The notes beneath the pieces are model-generated. The model was not told where the DNA came from. It was given only the letters and a program-made list of their open reading frames with translations, and searched no databases. A stretch of 11,704 nucleotides of DNA from Lachnospiraceae bacterium. GTDB lineage: Bacteria; Bacillota_A; Clostridia; Lachnospirales; Lachnospiraceae. The position numbers were made by a program, and so were the translations under genes. Below are positions 1 through 5,654 of this stretch, one piece after another. Numbering within the stretch: the stretch's first letter is position 1; each line of letters starts with the position of its first letter. The stretch spans positions 1 through 11,704 of the forward strand of contig JAGDDC010000311.1 in assembly GCA_017958245.1 (NCBI GenBank), written 5' to 3'.

Positions 1-1031
1 AAATGATGCGACTGGGGATAGTGCGAGGTGCGGACCGCGTTCACTCCGAGCTCGTGCTTCAGTATGTCCGCGTCCAGCCTCTGCATGTTCTTTGGCATGG
101 CGTAGCCTGCGTAAGGGTAACTCTGATGTCTGTTGAGTCCGCGCAGCTTGATATGTCTTCCGTTCAGGAAGAAGCCTTTGTCCGTGATCTCGACCTCTCT
201 GAAGCCGAAGCGGACCTTTTTTGTGTCCACGTCTATGTCGTTCTGTTTGAGCTCAGCGGTCAGCATGTAGAGCACGGGGTTCTCAAGTTCCCAGAGCGCC
301 ACGTTCTTCGCGGTGAGCCTGAAGGCCGATGTGGTCTTCTCAAGGCTTGCCGTACCAAGGTTCACTCTCTCCGGTCTGTCCTCGCCTTCAGACTCCGCAG
401 TCCACCGCTCGAGGAAGAAGTTTACCTCGACCTTTCCCTTCTCCTCAAAGCACTCGGGGCTCACAGTCATGTCGACATTTATGGTCTTCTCGGTGCAGTC
501 CATGTCCATGGTCTGCACGAAGATGTCCTCTATCCTCGTCTTTTCGCATATATCCAGATAGACCTCGCGGTAGATCCCGCCGTAGGTCAGATAGTCGATG
601 ACTCCTCCGAAGGGCGGCTGGTCAACGCTCTCCCTTGAGTCTGCGCGTACCGCGATGTAGTTTTTGCCACCGTATACGAGCCTGTCCGTGAGATCGACGG
701 TAAATGCCGTGTAACCGTTCCTGTGGGTGCACAGCAGCTCTCCGTTCAAAAAGACCTGCGCCTCGTGTCCGACAGCCTCGAAAGTCAGAAGGACTTTGCG
801 CCCCTGCCAGTCGCTGTCTGCCTCGAAGGTCCTTGCATAGCCCGACACAAGCTGATAATCCCTGTCGTCGCAGTAGTTGTACTCTATATCACGCGCGTTA
901 TGCGGAAGCCTGACGGTCTCGACAGTCTTTCCCGCAGCCTCTGCGAGCCCTTTCAGCCCGTCCCCCGCGCTCTCAAAGCCTTCAAAGAATTCATTTGAAA
1001 AGCTCCAGTCATCATTCAGATAGATCCTCAT
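1..1031 (-). CDS. Glycoside hydrolase family 2 enzyme (beta-galactosidase/beta-glucuronidase type), 5' part only
   Basis: The reading frame starts at the ATG at 1031 (MRIYLNDDWSF) and stays open for 343 codons to the window edge, so the C-terminal part is missing. An AAGGAG ribosome binding site lies 5 nt before the start. The visible layout is that of GH2: an N-terminal jelly-roll sugar-binding domain (about residues 40-190, with GHEAQVFLNGELL and YGGIYREVYL), an immunoglobulin-like domain (about 190-295), then the start of the TIM barrel with FFLNGRHIKLRGLNRH and the family hallmark GVNAVRTSHYP near residue 335. The catalytic acid and nucleophile lie beyond the edge, so substrate cannot be settled; cleavage of beta-linked galactose, glucuronate or related sugars is the family norm. 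No signal peptide is seen, so it is probably cytoplasmic. It follows an AraC regulator by 43 bp with no terminator between, which suggests co-transcription and sugar-dependent control. Confidence 0.93.
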   Translation of the reverse strand, partial: MRIYLNDDWSFSNEFFEGFESAGDGLKGLAEAAGKTVETVRLPHNARDIEYNYCDDRDYQLVSGYARTFEADSDWQGRKVLLTFEAVGHEAQVFLNGELLCTHRNGYTAFTVDLTDRLVYGGKNYIAVRADSRESVDQPPFGGVIDYLTYGGIYREVYLDICEKTRIEDIFVQTMDMDCTEKTINVDMTVSPECFEEKGKVEVNFFLERWTAESEGEDRPERVNLGTASLEKTTSAFRLTAKNVALWELENPVLYMLTAELKQNDIDVDTKKVRFGFREVEITDKGFFLNGRHIKLRGLNRHQSYPYAGYAMPKNMQRLDADILKHELGVNAVRTSHYPQSHH

Positions 1032-1074
1032 AGCATCTCCTTGTATCAGAGCGACCGCGCTCCTTAAGATCCGG

Positions 1075-1995
1075 TCACATCTTTGTCTTCCTGTCGGTCA
1101 GCGCCTTGATCGACTGCGCGTACTCCGACGGTGACATGCCGGTCGTCTGTTTAAAATGTCTTGAGAAATAATGGATCGACGAATAACCCAGATGTCCGCT
1201 TATCTCGGAGACGTTCAGTTCTCCCTCGCGGATGAGCTCCTTTGCCCTCTCGGTCCTCATGAGGTTGAAGTACTCGAGCACTCCGCAGCCGAGCTTCGAC
1301 TTGAACACCTGCTTGAGCCGGGAGTAGCTTATGAAATTGTCGTGGCAGATCTCGCCGACCGTGAGCGGCCTGTTGATGTTCTCGGCAAAATACCTCTTGA
1401 CCGCGGATACTATGTCCTCGTCGCTCTGCTTGTGGTGCGCCGTGGACAGCGACCTCTTCTCCGTGGACCGCTCGCCGTCGGTTTCCGTCCTGCCCGTTCT
1501 GACTGCGTTGATCAGGAAAAGCTGGAGGTAGAGCTTGATGAGCTGCTGTGACGCGAAAGCTTCATTTGCGCGGAGGTCCATCCTCTTGGTCGAGGGATCA
1601 CCAAGCGGCGTCGAGAAGGCTTTCTTGGCCTCGACGACTATGTTCGACAGGAGCTCTCTCTGGTGCTCCGTGTACCTGAGCCTCCTGTGCCTGAAGAAGT
1701 CCATCGCGGGCGAATCGGAGCCGAAAGTGACCACCACGAGGCAGGGCGCGGATCTGCCCGTCGCCTTGAGCGCGTGGAACTCCATAGGCTCGTGGAAGAA
1801 GACGTCGCCCCTCTTTAGGATGCGCTTTTCCTTCCCGTCGAAGACTTCGATCTCGCCGACGTCGACGCAGACAAACTCCCAGAAATCGTGCGTCTCACCC
1901 TCAAACACGAAGTCCTTCATATACTCAAAATAATGAATGGTCACAATATAATCTATGGCTATCTCGTCCTTCAAAGGTGTCTTGATATATCCCAT
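1075..1995 (-). CDS. AraC-family transcriptional regulator with N-terminal cupin domain
   Basis: The protein has 306 residues. Residues about 15-95 look like the beta-barrel sensor of AraC proteins (VGEIEVFDGKEKRILKRGD, then FFHEPMEFHALK). Residues about 195-295 form the double helix-turn-helix: the first near 211-232 (LTVGEICHDNFISYSRLKQVFK), the second near 262-283 (VSEISGHLGYSSIHYFSRHFK), ending in the family signature TGMSPSEYA. The domain order is that of sugar-responsive activators. The ATG at 1995 is the only reasonable start: an in-frame stop lies at 2041-2043 and no other start codon lies between. Its ribosome binding site is weak (only GGGAT directly before it). A GH2 gene lies directly downstream, so regulation of that gene in response to a sugar is the natural inference. 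The effector is unknown. Confidence 0.93.
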   Translation of the reverse strand: MGYIKTPLKDEIAIDYIVTIHYFEYMKDFVFEGETHDFWEFVCVDVGEIEVFDGKEKRILKRGDVFFHEPMEFHALKATGRSAPCLVVVTFGSDSPAMDFFRHRRLRYTEHQRELLSNIVVEAKKAFSTPLGDPSTKRMDLRANEAFASQQLIKLYLQLFLINAVRTGRTETDGERSTEKRSLSTAHHKQSDEDIVSAVKRYFAENINRPLTVGEICHDNFISYSRLKQVFKSKLGCGVLEYFNLMRTERAKELIREGELNVSEISGHLGYSSIHYFSRHFKQTTGMSPSEYAQSIKALTDRKTKM

Positions 1996-2017
1996 ATCCC
2001 GTCCATTCTGCCTGTCC

Positions 2018-2042
2018 GAAAGGCTTTGCCGGAAAGCTTTTC
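2018..2042 (-). promoter_or_regulatory. Inverted repeat in the leader of the AraC-type gene
   Basis: Two 10-base arms (GAAAGGCTTT and AAAGCTTTTC on the plus strand) face each other across a 5-nt loop. All positions pair except one, which is a G-U wobble in plus-strand RNA and an A-C mismatch in minus-strand RNA. It ends 22 bp before the regulator's start codon and no T-run follows it, so it is not a terminator. An operator for autoregulation or a leader hairpin are both possible. I found no convincing -35/-10 pair in the 84 bp between the upstream terminator and the regulator gene. Confidence 0.35.
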
Positions 2043-2079
2043 ACAGGCCGTGCTTCATTTGGGCGTGTCCCGGCGTAGG

Positions 2080-2109
2080 AAAAAGGGCTGCCGCCCTTCG
2101 CGGCAGCCC
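2080..2109 (-). terminator. Rho-independent terminator after mscL
   Basis: On the minus strand a perfect 10-bp stem (GGGCTGCCGC paired with GCGGCAGCCC) encloses the loop GAAGG and is followed at once by five T residues. It starts 10 bp after the mscL stop codon. The plus-strand side has no T-run, so it works in one direction only. It separates mscL and the genes before it from the AraC-type regulator. Confidence 0.93.
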
Positions 2110-2119
2110 CCGTATAAGG

Positions 2120-2566
2120 CTACTTCTTGTCGTCCCCGATCTCTGAAGTACAGTGAGGACATCTCGTTGCGCCGATCGGTATATCCGACTGACAGAACGG
2201 GCATTTCTTTGTGGTTGCAGCTGCAACCTTGGGCTTGCGGAGTTTGTTGATGCCTTTTACGATCAGGAACACAACAAACGCCATGATGATGAACGTGATG
2301 ATACCCGAGATAAACTTGCCGTAGTTGATGGTCGCCGCGCCGGCTTCCTGTGCCGCTGCAAGTGTCTCGTACTCTCCGCCGTCAAGCGCGATGAAGAGAT
2401 TGTTGAAATCGATGTTCCTCGTGATGAGGCTGAGGAGCGGCATGATCACGTCGTTAACAAGAGAGTTAACAAGTGCGCTGAAAGCGCCGCCGATGATGAC
2501 ACCGACTGCAAGATCCATCATGTTGCCTTTTACGGCAAATTCCTTGAATTCCTTCATTATCTTCAT
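2120..2566 (-). CDS. mscL: Large-conductance mechanosensitive channel MscL with C-terminal zinc ribbon
   Basis: The 148-residue protein begins with the MscL signature ([26 protein letters not shown]), with a first transmembrane helix at about residues 17-45, a periplasmic-type loop, and a second helix at about 83-105 ([21 protein letters not shown]). The channel opens under membrane tension and releases solutes during hypo-osmotic shock. In place of a plain cytoplasmic helix, the C-terminus carries two CxxC pairs (C122/C125 and C136/C139, KKCPFCQ and RCPHC), which looks like a small zinc ribbon. The start at 2566 is chosen because AAGGAGG lies 7 nt upstream; the internal Met4 would lie 16 nt from it. 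It has a candidate promoter and a leader stem-loop of its own and ends in a strong terminator. Confidence 0.96.
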   Translation of the reverse strand: MKIMKEFKEFAVKGNMMDLAVGVIIGGAFSALVNSLVNDVIMPLLSLITRNIDFNNLFIALDGGEYETLAAAQEAGAATINYGKFISGIITFIIMAFVVFLIVKGINKLRKPKVAAATTKKCPFCQSDIPIGATRCPHCTSEIGDDKK

Positions 2567-2582
2567 GGATAACCCTCCTTAC

Positions 2583-2622
2583 CTAGAGTCCGCCCGCCTG
2601 CTTTTGCCACGGGCTTCTCTAG
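2583..2622 (-). promoter_or_regulatory. Stem-loop in the mscL leader
   Basis: On the minus strand CTAGAG pairs with CTCTAG (6 bp, with one more U-G pair outside), then a 2/3-nt internal loop, then GCCCG pairs with CGGGC (5 bp) around a 13-nt loop containing GGCAAAAGC. The right arm ends 3-4 nt before the AAGGAGG ribosome binding site. There is no T-run, so it is not an intrinsic terminator. If the proposed promoter is right, transcription starts inside the left arm and the RNA would hold only part of the outer stem. Confidence 0.4.
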
Positions 2623-2626
2623 AGTT

Positions 2627-2655
2627 ATCATAACACAACCTCGAGGGATTTGCAC
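2627..2655 (-). promoter_or_regulatory. Candidate extended -10 promoter for mscL
   Basis: The minus strand reads TGTTATGAT, that is, a TGn extension followed by a -10 hexamer TATGAT (5 of 6 to TATAAT) at 2632-2627. Seventeen bases upstream is GTGCAA, a poor -35 (3 of 6), which the extended -10 could make up for. It lies between the 4Fe-4S gene stop at 2662 and mscL and would give a leader of about 50 nt. Confidence 0.45.
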
Positions 2656-2661
2656 ATATTT

Positions 2662-3609
2662 TTATTTTTCATTTGCACTTTTTGCAAGGTTGTTTTTTCC
2701 GTCCTGCTCCGCCGGGGAAACCGGGCGCGCAGAAACCCTCTCTTTAAGCTTCGAGAAGACGCCCGAATTTGTGATCGCGCCGTGCGGACAGGCTCTCTTG
2801 CAGTCGCCGCACCTTATGCAATCGATCGAGTTCGGCGTGAGATAAGCGGGTATATCCATCCTGCAGGCTTTCTTGCAGGCGCCGCAGCCGGTGCATTTGG
2901 CGGGATCGACCTTGAAGCGGTAGAAGGCGACGGGGTTGAACAGGCCGTAGAGCCCGCCCAGGGGGCAGAGGTACTTGCAAAACGGTCTGTACACAACTAT
3001 AGACGACAGGAGTAGTATGGCGAGTATCGAGATCTTCAGCACGAATTTCCAGCCTATCTGAGCCGCGAGTTCTTCATTTGCGATGACTAAAGGTATGCCC
3101 GCGCCGAGCGTTCCGCTGGGGCAAATGTATTCGCAGAACCAGGGCTGTCCGAGCCCTGTCGCGTCTCTCACGATCGAGGGCAGCAGGATCACGACACCGC
3201 CGAGAACCGCGTATTTGAGGTATTTGAGCTTGTCGTGTCCGGGAAGGTTCTTTCTTTTGAACGGGAAGGGGATCTTGTAAAGCAAGTCCTGAACGAGGCC
3301 GAAGGGGCACAAAAAGCCGCAGACCAGCCTGCCGAACAGGCTGCCGAAGAGCATGAGGAAGCCCACGACGTAGAAAGCAGGCGAAAACTGCCTGCCGGAG
3401 AGCGTTGCCTGGAGCGAGCCGATGGGGCAGGAGCCGAGGGCGCCGGGGCAGGAATAGCAGTTCAGGCCCGGGACGCAGAAGGCCTTGGTGCGGCCGGTCC
3501 AGATCTTGCCTTTTATGAAGCCGAAGAGATAGCCGTTGGATAGCGCGGTCCACAGGATCTGTATCCAAAGGCGGAGGCTTTTTTTGTCTGTCTTTGTCTG
3601 TTGTTTCAC
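2662..3609 (-). CDS. Polytopic membrane 4Fe-4S (polyferredoxin) protein, NapH/YccM-like
   Basis: The protein has 315 residues, about four to five membrane helices (near 12-32, 78-100, 129-147, 188-207) and 18 cysteines. Near the C-terminus are two ferredoxin-type motifs for [4Fe-4S] clusters: C239/C242/C245/C249 (CTGCGACKKAC) and C264/C267/C270/C274 (CIRCGDCKRACP). The membrane part has three CxxxCP motifs (CGFLCPFG, CEYICPSG, CKYLCPLGG) of the kind found in NapH, NosR and YccM, and an N-terminal cysteine cluster (CVPGLNCYSCPGALGSC, residues 45-61). Proteins of this type carry electrons across the cytoplasmic membrane. The start is a GTG at 3609 with GGGAGG 6 nt before it. It is the last gene of a four-gene set with two TlpA-type thioredoxins and a small CXXC protein, so delivery of electrons to extracytoplasmic thiols is the likely role. 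Quinol or nitrate pathway partners are not present here. Confidence 0.9.
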   Translation of the reverse strand: MKQQTKTDKKSLRLWIQILWTALSNGYLFGFIKGKIWTGRTKAFCVPGLNCYSCPGALGSCPIGSLQATLSGRQFSPAFYVVGFLMLFGSLFGRLVCGFLCPFGLVQDLLYKIPFPFKRKNLPGHDKLKYLKYAVLGGVVILLPSIVRDATGLGQPWFCEYICPSGTLGAGIPLVIANEELAAQIGWKFVLKISILAILLLSSIVVYRPFCKYLCPLGGLYGLFNPVAFYRFKVDPAKCTGCGACKKACRMDIPAYLTPNSIDCIRCGDCKRACPHGAITNSGVFSKLKERVSARPVSPAEQDGKNNLAKSANEK

Positions 3610-3640
3610 GTTGCTCCTCCCATCCTATCCGCAGAAGATC

Positions 3641-3793
3641 TCAGCCGATCCCTATGCATTCCATGCATATGCGCACCGCCTTGTCGATGACTGTGCGGAT
3701 CTCGTCGCGCCATATGCCGACAGCGATGAGGATGAGGGCGAGGGCGAGAAGAACGAAGGTGAGGAGGACGGTCTTTTTTTCTTTGGTTTCCAT
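3641..3793 (-). CDS. Small single-span CXXC membrane protein (CD1871A-like)
   Basis: A 50-residue gene starting at the ATG at 3793 (METKEKKTVLLTF), preceded by AAAGGAG 5 nt upstream; the frame is open further upstream but without a ribosome binding site. A charged N-terminus is followed by one hydrophobic helix (about 8-27), then a short charged helix and a terminal Cys-Met-Glu-Cys (C43, C46) in RICMECIGIG. The positive N-terminus predicts a cytoplasmic N-end and an outward-facing CXXC. It resembles the small proteins that NCBI names after C. difficile CD1871A, which I recall as neighbours of polyferredoxins and TlpA proteins. It lies 20 bp after the TlpA-type gene and 31 bp before the 4Fe-4S gene, so the three are almost surely one transcript. 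A role as a thiol relay between the iron-sulfur protein and the thioredoxins is inference. Confidence 0.85.
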   Translation of the reverse strand: METKEKKTVLLTFVLLALALILIAVGIWRDEIRTVIDKAVRICMECIGIG

Positions 3794-3813
3794 GAAAGCT
3801 CCTTTTGGTACAG

Positions 3814-4533
3814 TCAGTTGTCTGTGTACTTTCCGAGTATTCCGCTCCACTCGTCGTAGGTCTGGCGGCCCATGACGGTCTCGAGGAGTTCGCCCCTTGC
3901 ACCCAGGATATAGGTGCAGGGCAGGGCAACGATGTTGTCGAAGGTCGTCTGCTGAAGATCCGGGGGCGGGATGATGACAGGGTAGGTGACTCCGCAGGTC
4001 TCTGTGATCTGCTCTGCGAGAGTCAGCTGCGCCGCATCGAGCGCACCGTCATAGCCGTACAGGTCAGTGCACACTCCGAAGAAGGACACCCCGCCGAGCT
4101 CTTTGCTCAGCTTTTCAAGATCCGGCATTTCCTCTATGCAGGGTCCGCAGAAGGTCCCGAAGCAGTTTACGAGCGAGATCTTCCCATTTGCAAGGTCTGC
4201 GTCCGTCACTTCCGCACCGCTCAAGGTCTTTGCGGTGAAGGCTCCAAAGAGGGGCTCTGTATCCGGGGATGCGGGACCTGCGGGGTCCGTGTCTGCCTTG
4301 TCCGAGCCCGGGCTTGCGGGATCTGCGTCCGCAGGGCGCGAGCCCTCCCTTGCGGGATCCGCATCAAGAGCCGCTTCCCCGTGGGGATCCGAAGCTTCCG
4401 ATACTGTGTCCCCGGTCTGCGTCCCGGTCTTTTTCCCTATGTACACGCCTATGCTAAAAACCAGAAAGAGGGCCGACAAAAGCGCGATCCCTCCTCCAAG
4501 CACATATACTGTTTTCCAGTTCATCTTTTTCAA
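3814..4533 (-). CDS. Membrane-anchored TlpA/ResA-type thioredoxin-fold protein
   Basis: The protein has 239 residues if it starts at the TTG at 4533, which has an AGAGGTG ribosome binding site about 7 nt upstream; the ATG at 4524 gives a protein three residues shorter but lies 16 nt from that site. An N-terminal helix (about 8-32, VYVLGGGIALLSALFLVFSI) anchors it, with no lipobox. A linker rich in Asp, Pro, Ala and Ser follows (about 45-95) and holds three 12-residue repeats. The C-terminal domain (about 97-239) is thioredoxin-like, with the redox motif FCGPC (C129, C132) where the family usually has WCGPC, then IEEMPDL, and a probable cis-proline in ALPCTYILG. Expected role: disulfide reduction or thiol exchange outside the membrane. 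It starts 25 bp after the lipoprotein TlpA gene, its probable partner. Confidence 0.9.
   Translation of the reverse strand: MKKMNWKTVYVLGGGIALLSALFLVFSIGVYIGKKTGTQTGDTVSEASDPHGEAALDADPAREGSRPADADPASPGSDKADTDPAGPASPDTEPLFGAFTAKTLSGAEVTDADLANGKISLVNCFGTFCGPCIEEMPDLEKLSKELGGVSFFGVCTDLYGYDGALDAAQLTLAEQITETCGVTYPVIIPPPDLQQTTFDNIVALPCTYILGARGELLETVMGRQTYDEWSGILGKYTDN
4258..4365 (-). repeat. Three in-frame 36-bp imperfect tandem repeats in the linker
   Basis: The units encode DADPAREGSRPA, DADPASPGSDKA and DTDPAGPASPDT, each exactly 12 residues. At the DNA level each unit holds a version of GCGGGATCNGCGTC on the plus strand. The period matches a whole number of codons, so copy number can change without loss of frame. 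The stretch is a flexible spacer between the membrane anchor and the thioredoxin domain. Confidence 0.75.
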
Positions 4534-4558
4534 ATGATCACACCTCTTGCGCGGGCCT

Positions 4559-5581
4559 CTACAGTCCCAGGTAGTGCTTGATGACTGCCTCGTAAGACGA
4601 TCCGGGAAGCGATCCGATGTGAGTCCTCTCATAGAGAGGATCGCCGCTGTCGAACTCTCCCGTCAGACTGTCCGCGATATCGAGCATCGGGAGCATGTAG
4701 CCCTGACTGTCCACGATGCATGTAACCGGCACGTAACCCAGGTTTGAGATCTTTGAGAAACCGATGGTATCTTTTACCATGGTGTATTTCGCTCCGGTGT
4801 ATTCGATGACGTCATCAAAACCATCCTCATCGGCGTATACACCGATAAAGTTGACGCCCAGGGGTTCGTACTTTTCATACAGCGCCTGGATATCGGCCAT
4901 CTCAGAGACACAGGGGCCGCACCAGGGCTCCCAGCGGTTTATGAACGTGAGCTTGTAATCCGCAAATGTCTCGCTGCTTATATAGCCCCCATCATACTTG
5001 ACAGAGGAAAACTCTATCTTGTAAGCCTCGTCTATGTCGCCGAGGCCTATCGGTTCGTCAGTGACTGAAGGTTCTTCCGGTTCGTCGGGGACTGAAGGGT
5101 CTGCCGGATCGACGGGAACTGCAGGGTCGGGCTCTGCGGCTGCTTCGCGGTTCAGGGTCATCTCTAGATGATCTCCGGGAACAACGACTTTCTTCCCGTC
5201 TGAGTAGATCAGGCCCTCGGGCGCCCTGTAGATGTCCGCCTCATAGCTCTCTTCCGTGCCCGTAAATGAAGCTTTCCCTTCTTCGTCTGTCTTGACGGTC
5301 GCGCAGATATCGCCGTTGCAAAGCTGGATATACACTGCGCTCACGGGGTTGCCGTCGACGTCTCTTACAAGTATCTCTATCGGTTCTGACACTTCGTCAG
5401 GCTTGCCGGTTTCCGCGGGGGTCGTCTCGGGAGTGGTGTTCGTCTCATCGGAAGGGCTTTCAGTCTTCCCGTTTGACTCCTCTGTGATCTGCTCAAGCGG
5501 CAGATCCTGCTCTTTGGCCCCGCTGCATGCAGCAAGCACCATAGCAAATATAAGTATGAGTCCTAAGATCCTTCTTTTCAT
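4559..5581 (-). CDS. Lipoprotein with Cna-B/carboxypeptidase-regulatory-like domain and C-terminal TlpA thioredoxin domain
   Basis: The 340-residue protein begins with a lipoprotein signal peptide (MKRRILGLILIFAMVLAAC, lipid on C19). A Thr/Glu/Pro-rich spacer (about 22-65) leads to a beta domain at about 66-145 (IEILVRDVDGNPVSAVYIQL, KTDEEGKASF) like Cna-B or carboxypeptidase regulatory folds, with an internal C88/C93 pair. An acidic Pro-rich spacer (150-180) leads to the thioredoxin-like domain (about 186-340) with W220-C221-G-P-C224 (FINRWEPWCGPCVSEMADI) and a probable cis-proline in GYVPVTCIVD. AGGAAG lies about 4 nt before the start. It acts at the outer face of the membrane, most likely as a thiol-disulfide reductase. 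It heads the redox cluster, 73 bp after the S1 gene with no terminator between. The target is unknown. Confidence 0.9.
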   Translation of the reverse strand: MKRRILGLILIFAMVLAACSGAKEQDLPLEQITEESNGKTESPSDETNTTPETTPAETGKPDEVSEPIEILVRDVDGNPVSAVYIQLCNGDICATVKTDEEGKASFTGTEESYEADIYRAPEGLIYSDGKKVVVPGDHLEMTLNREAAAEPDPAVPVDPADPSVPDEPEEPSVTDEPIGLGDIDEAYKIEFSSVKYDGGYISSETFADYKLTFINRWEPWCGPCVSEMADIQALYEKYEPLGVNFIGVYADEDGFDDVIEYTGAKYTMVKDTIGFSKISNLGYVPVTCIVDSQGYMLPMLDIADSLTGEFDSGDPLYERTHIGSLPGSSYEAVIKHYLGL

Positions 5582-5654
5582 GTTCTTCCTATCCTTCTTT
5601 TCTCCGGTCGGTCCGCAGGGCCTTGTTACGGCTTTCGGATCCTTTGACCAAGCC

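Noticed and set aside
3..638. A 211-codon plus-strand open frame at the left end
   Set aside because: It is antisense to the GH2 gene, whose translation carries clear family motifs on the minus strand.
1049..1062. Hairpin GAGCG-loop-CGCTC between the AraC-type gene and the GH2 gene as a terminator
   Set aside because: Only 5 bp of stem and no T-run on the minus strand; it does not support separate transcription units.
3598..3613. A parS-like half site (ACGTGAAACA on the minus strand)
   Set aside because: Ten bases match one half of the Bacillus-type parS 16-mer, but the other half does not (about 11 of 16 in all). The match falls on the GTG AAA CA of the 4Fe-4S gene start, so chance is more likely.
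3814..4632. Upstream in-frame start for the anchored thioredoxin at 4632
   Set aside because: It would overlap the lipoprotein gene's end by 74 bp, has no ribosome binding site, and adds a basic tail before what is otherwise a normal N-terminal anchor.
5582..5654. Promoter or terminator between the S1 gene and the redox cluster
   Set aside because: The best -35/-10 pair (TTGGTC and TAACAA) matches poorly and the short inverted repeats lack a T-run, so I do not call either.
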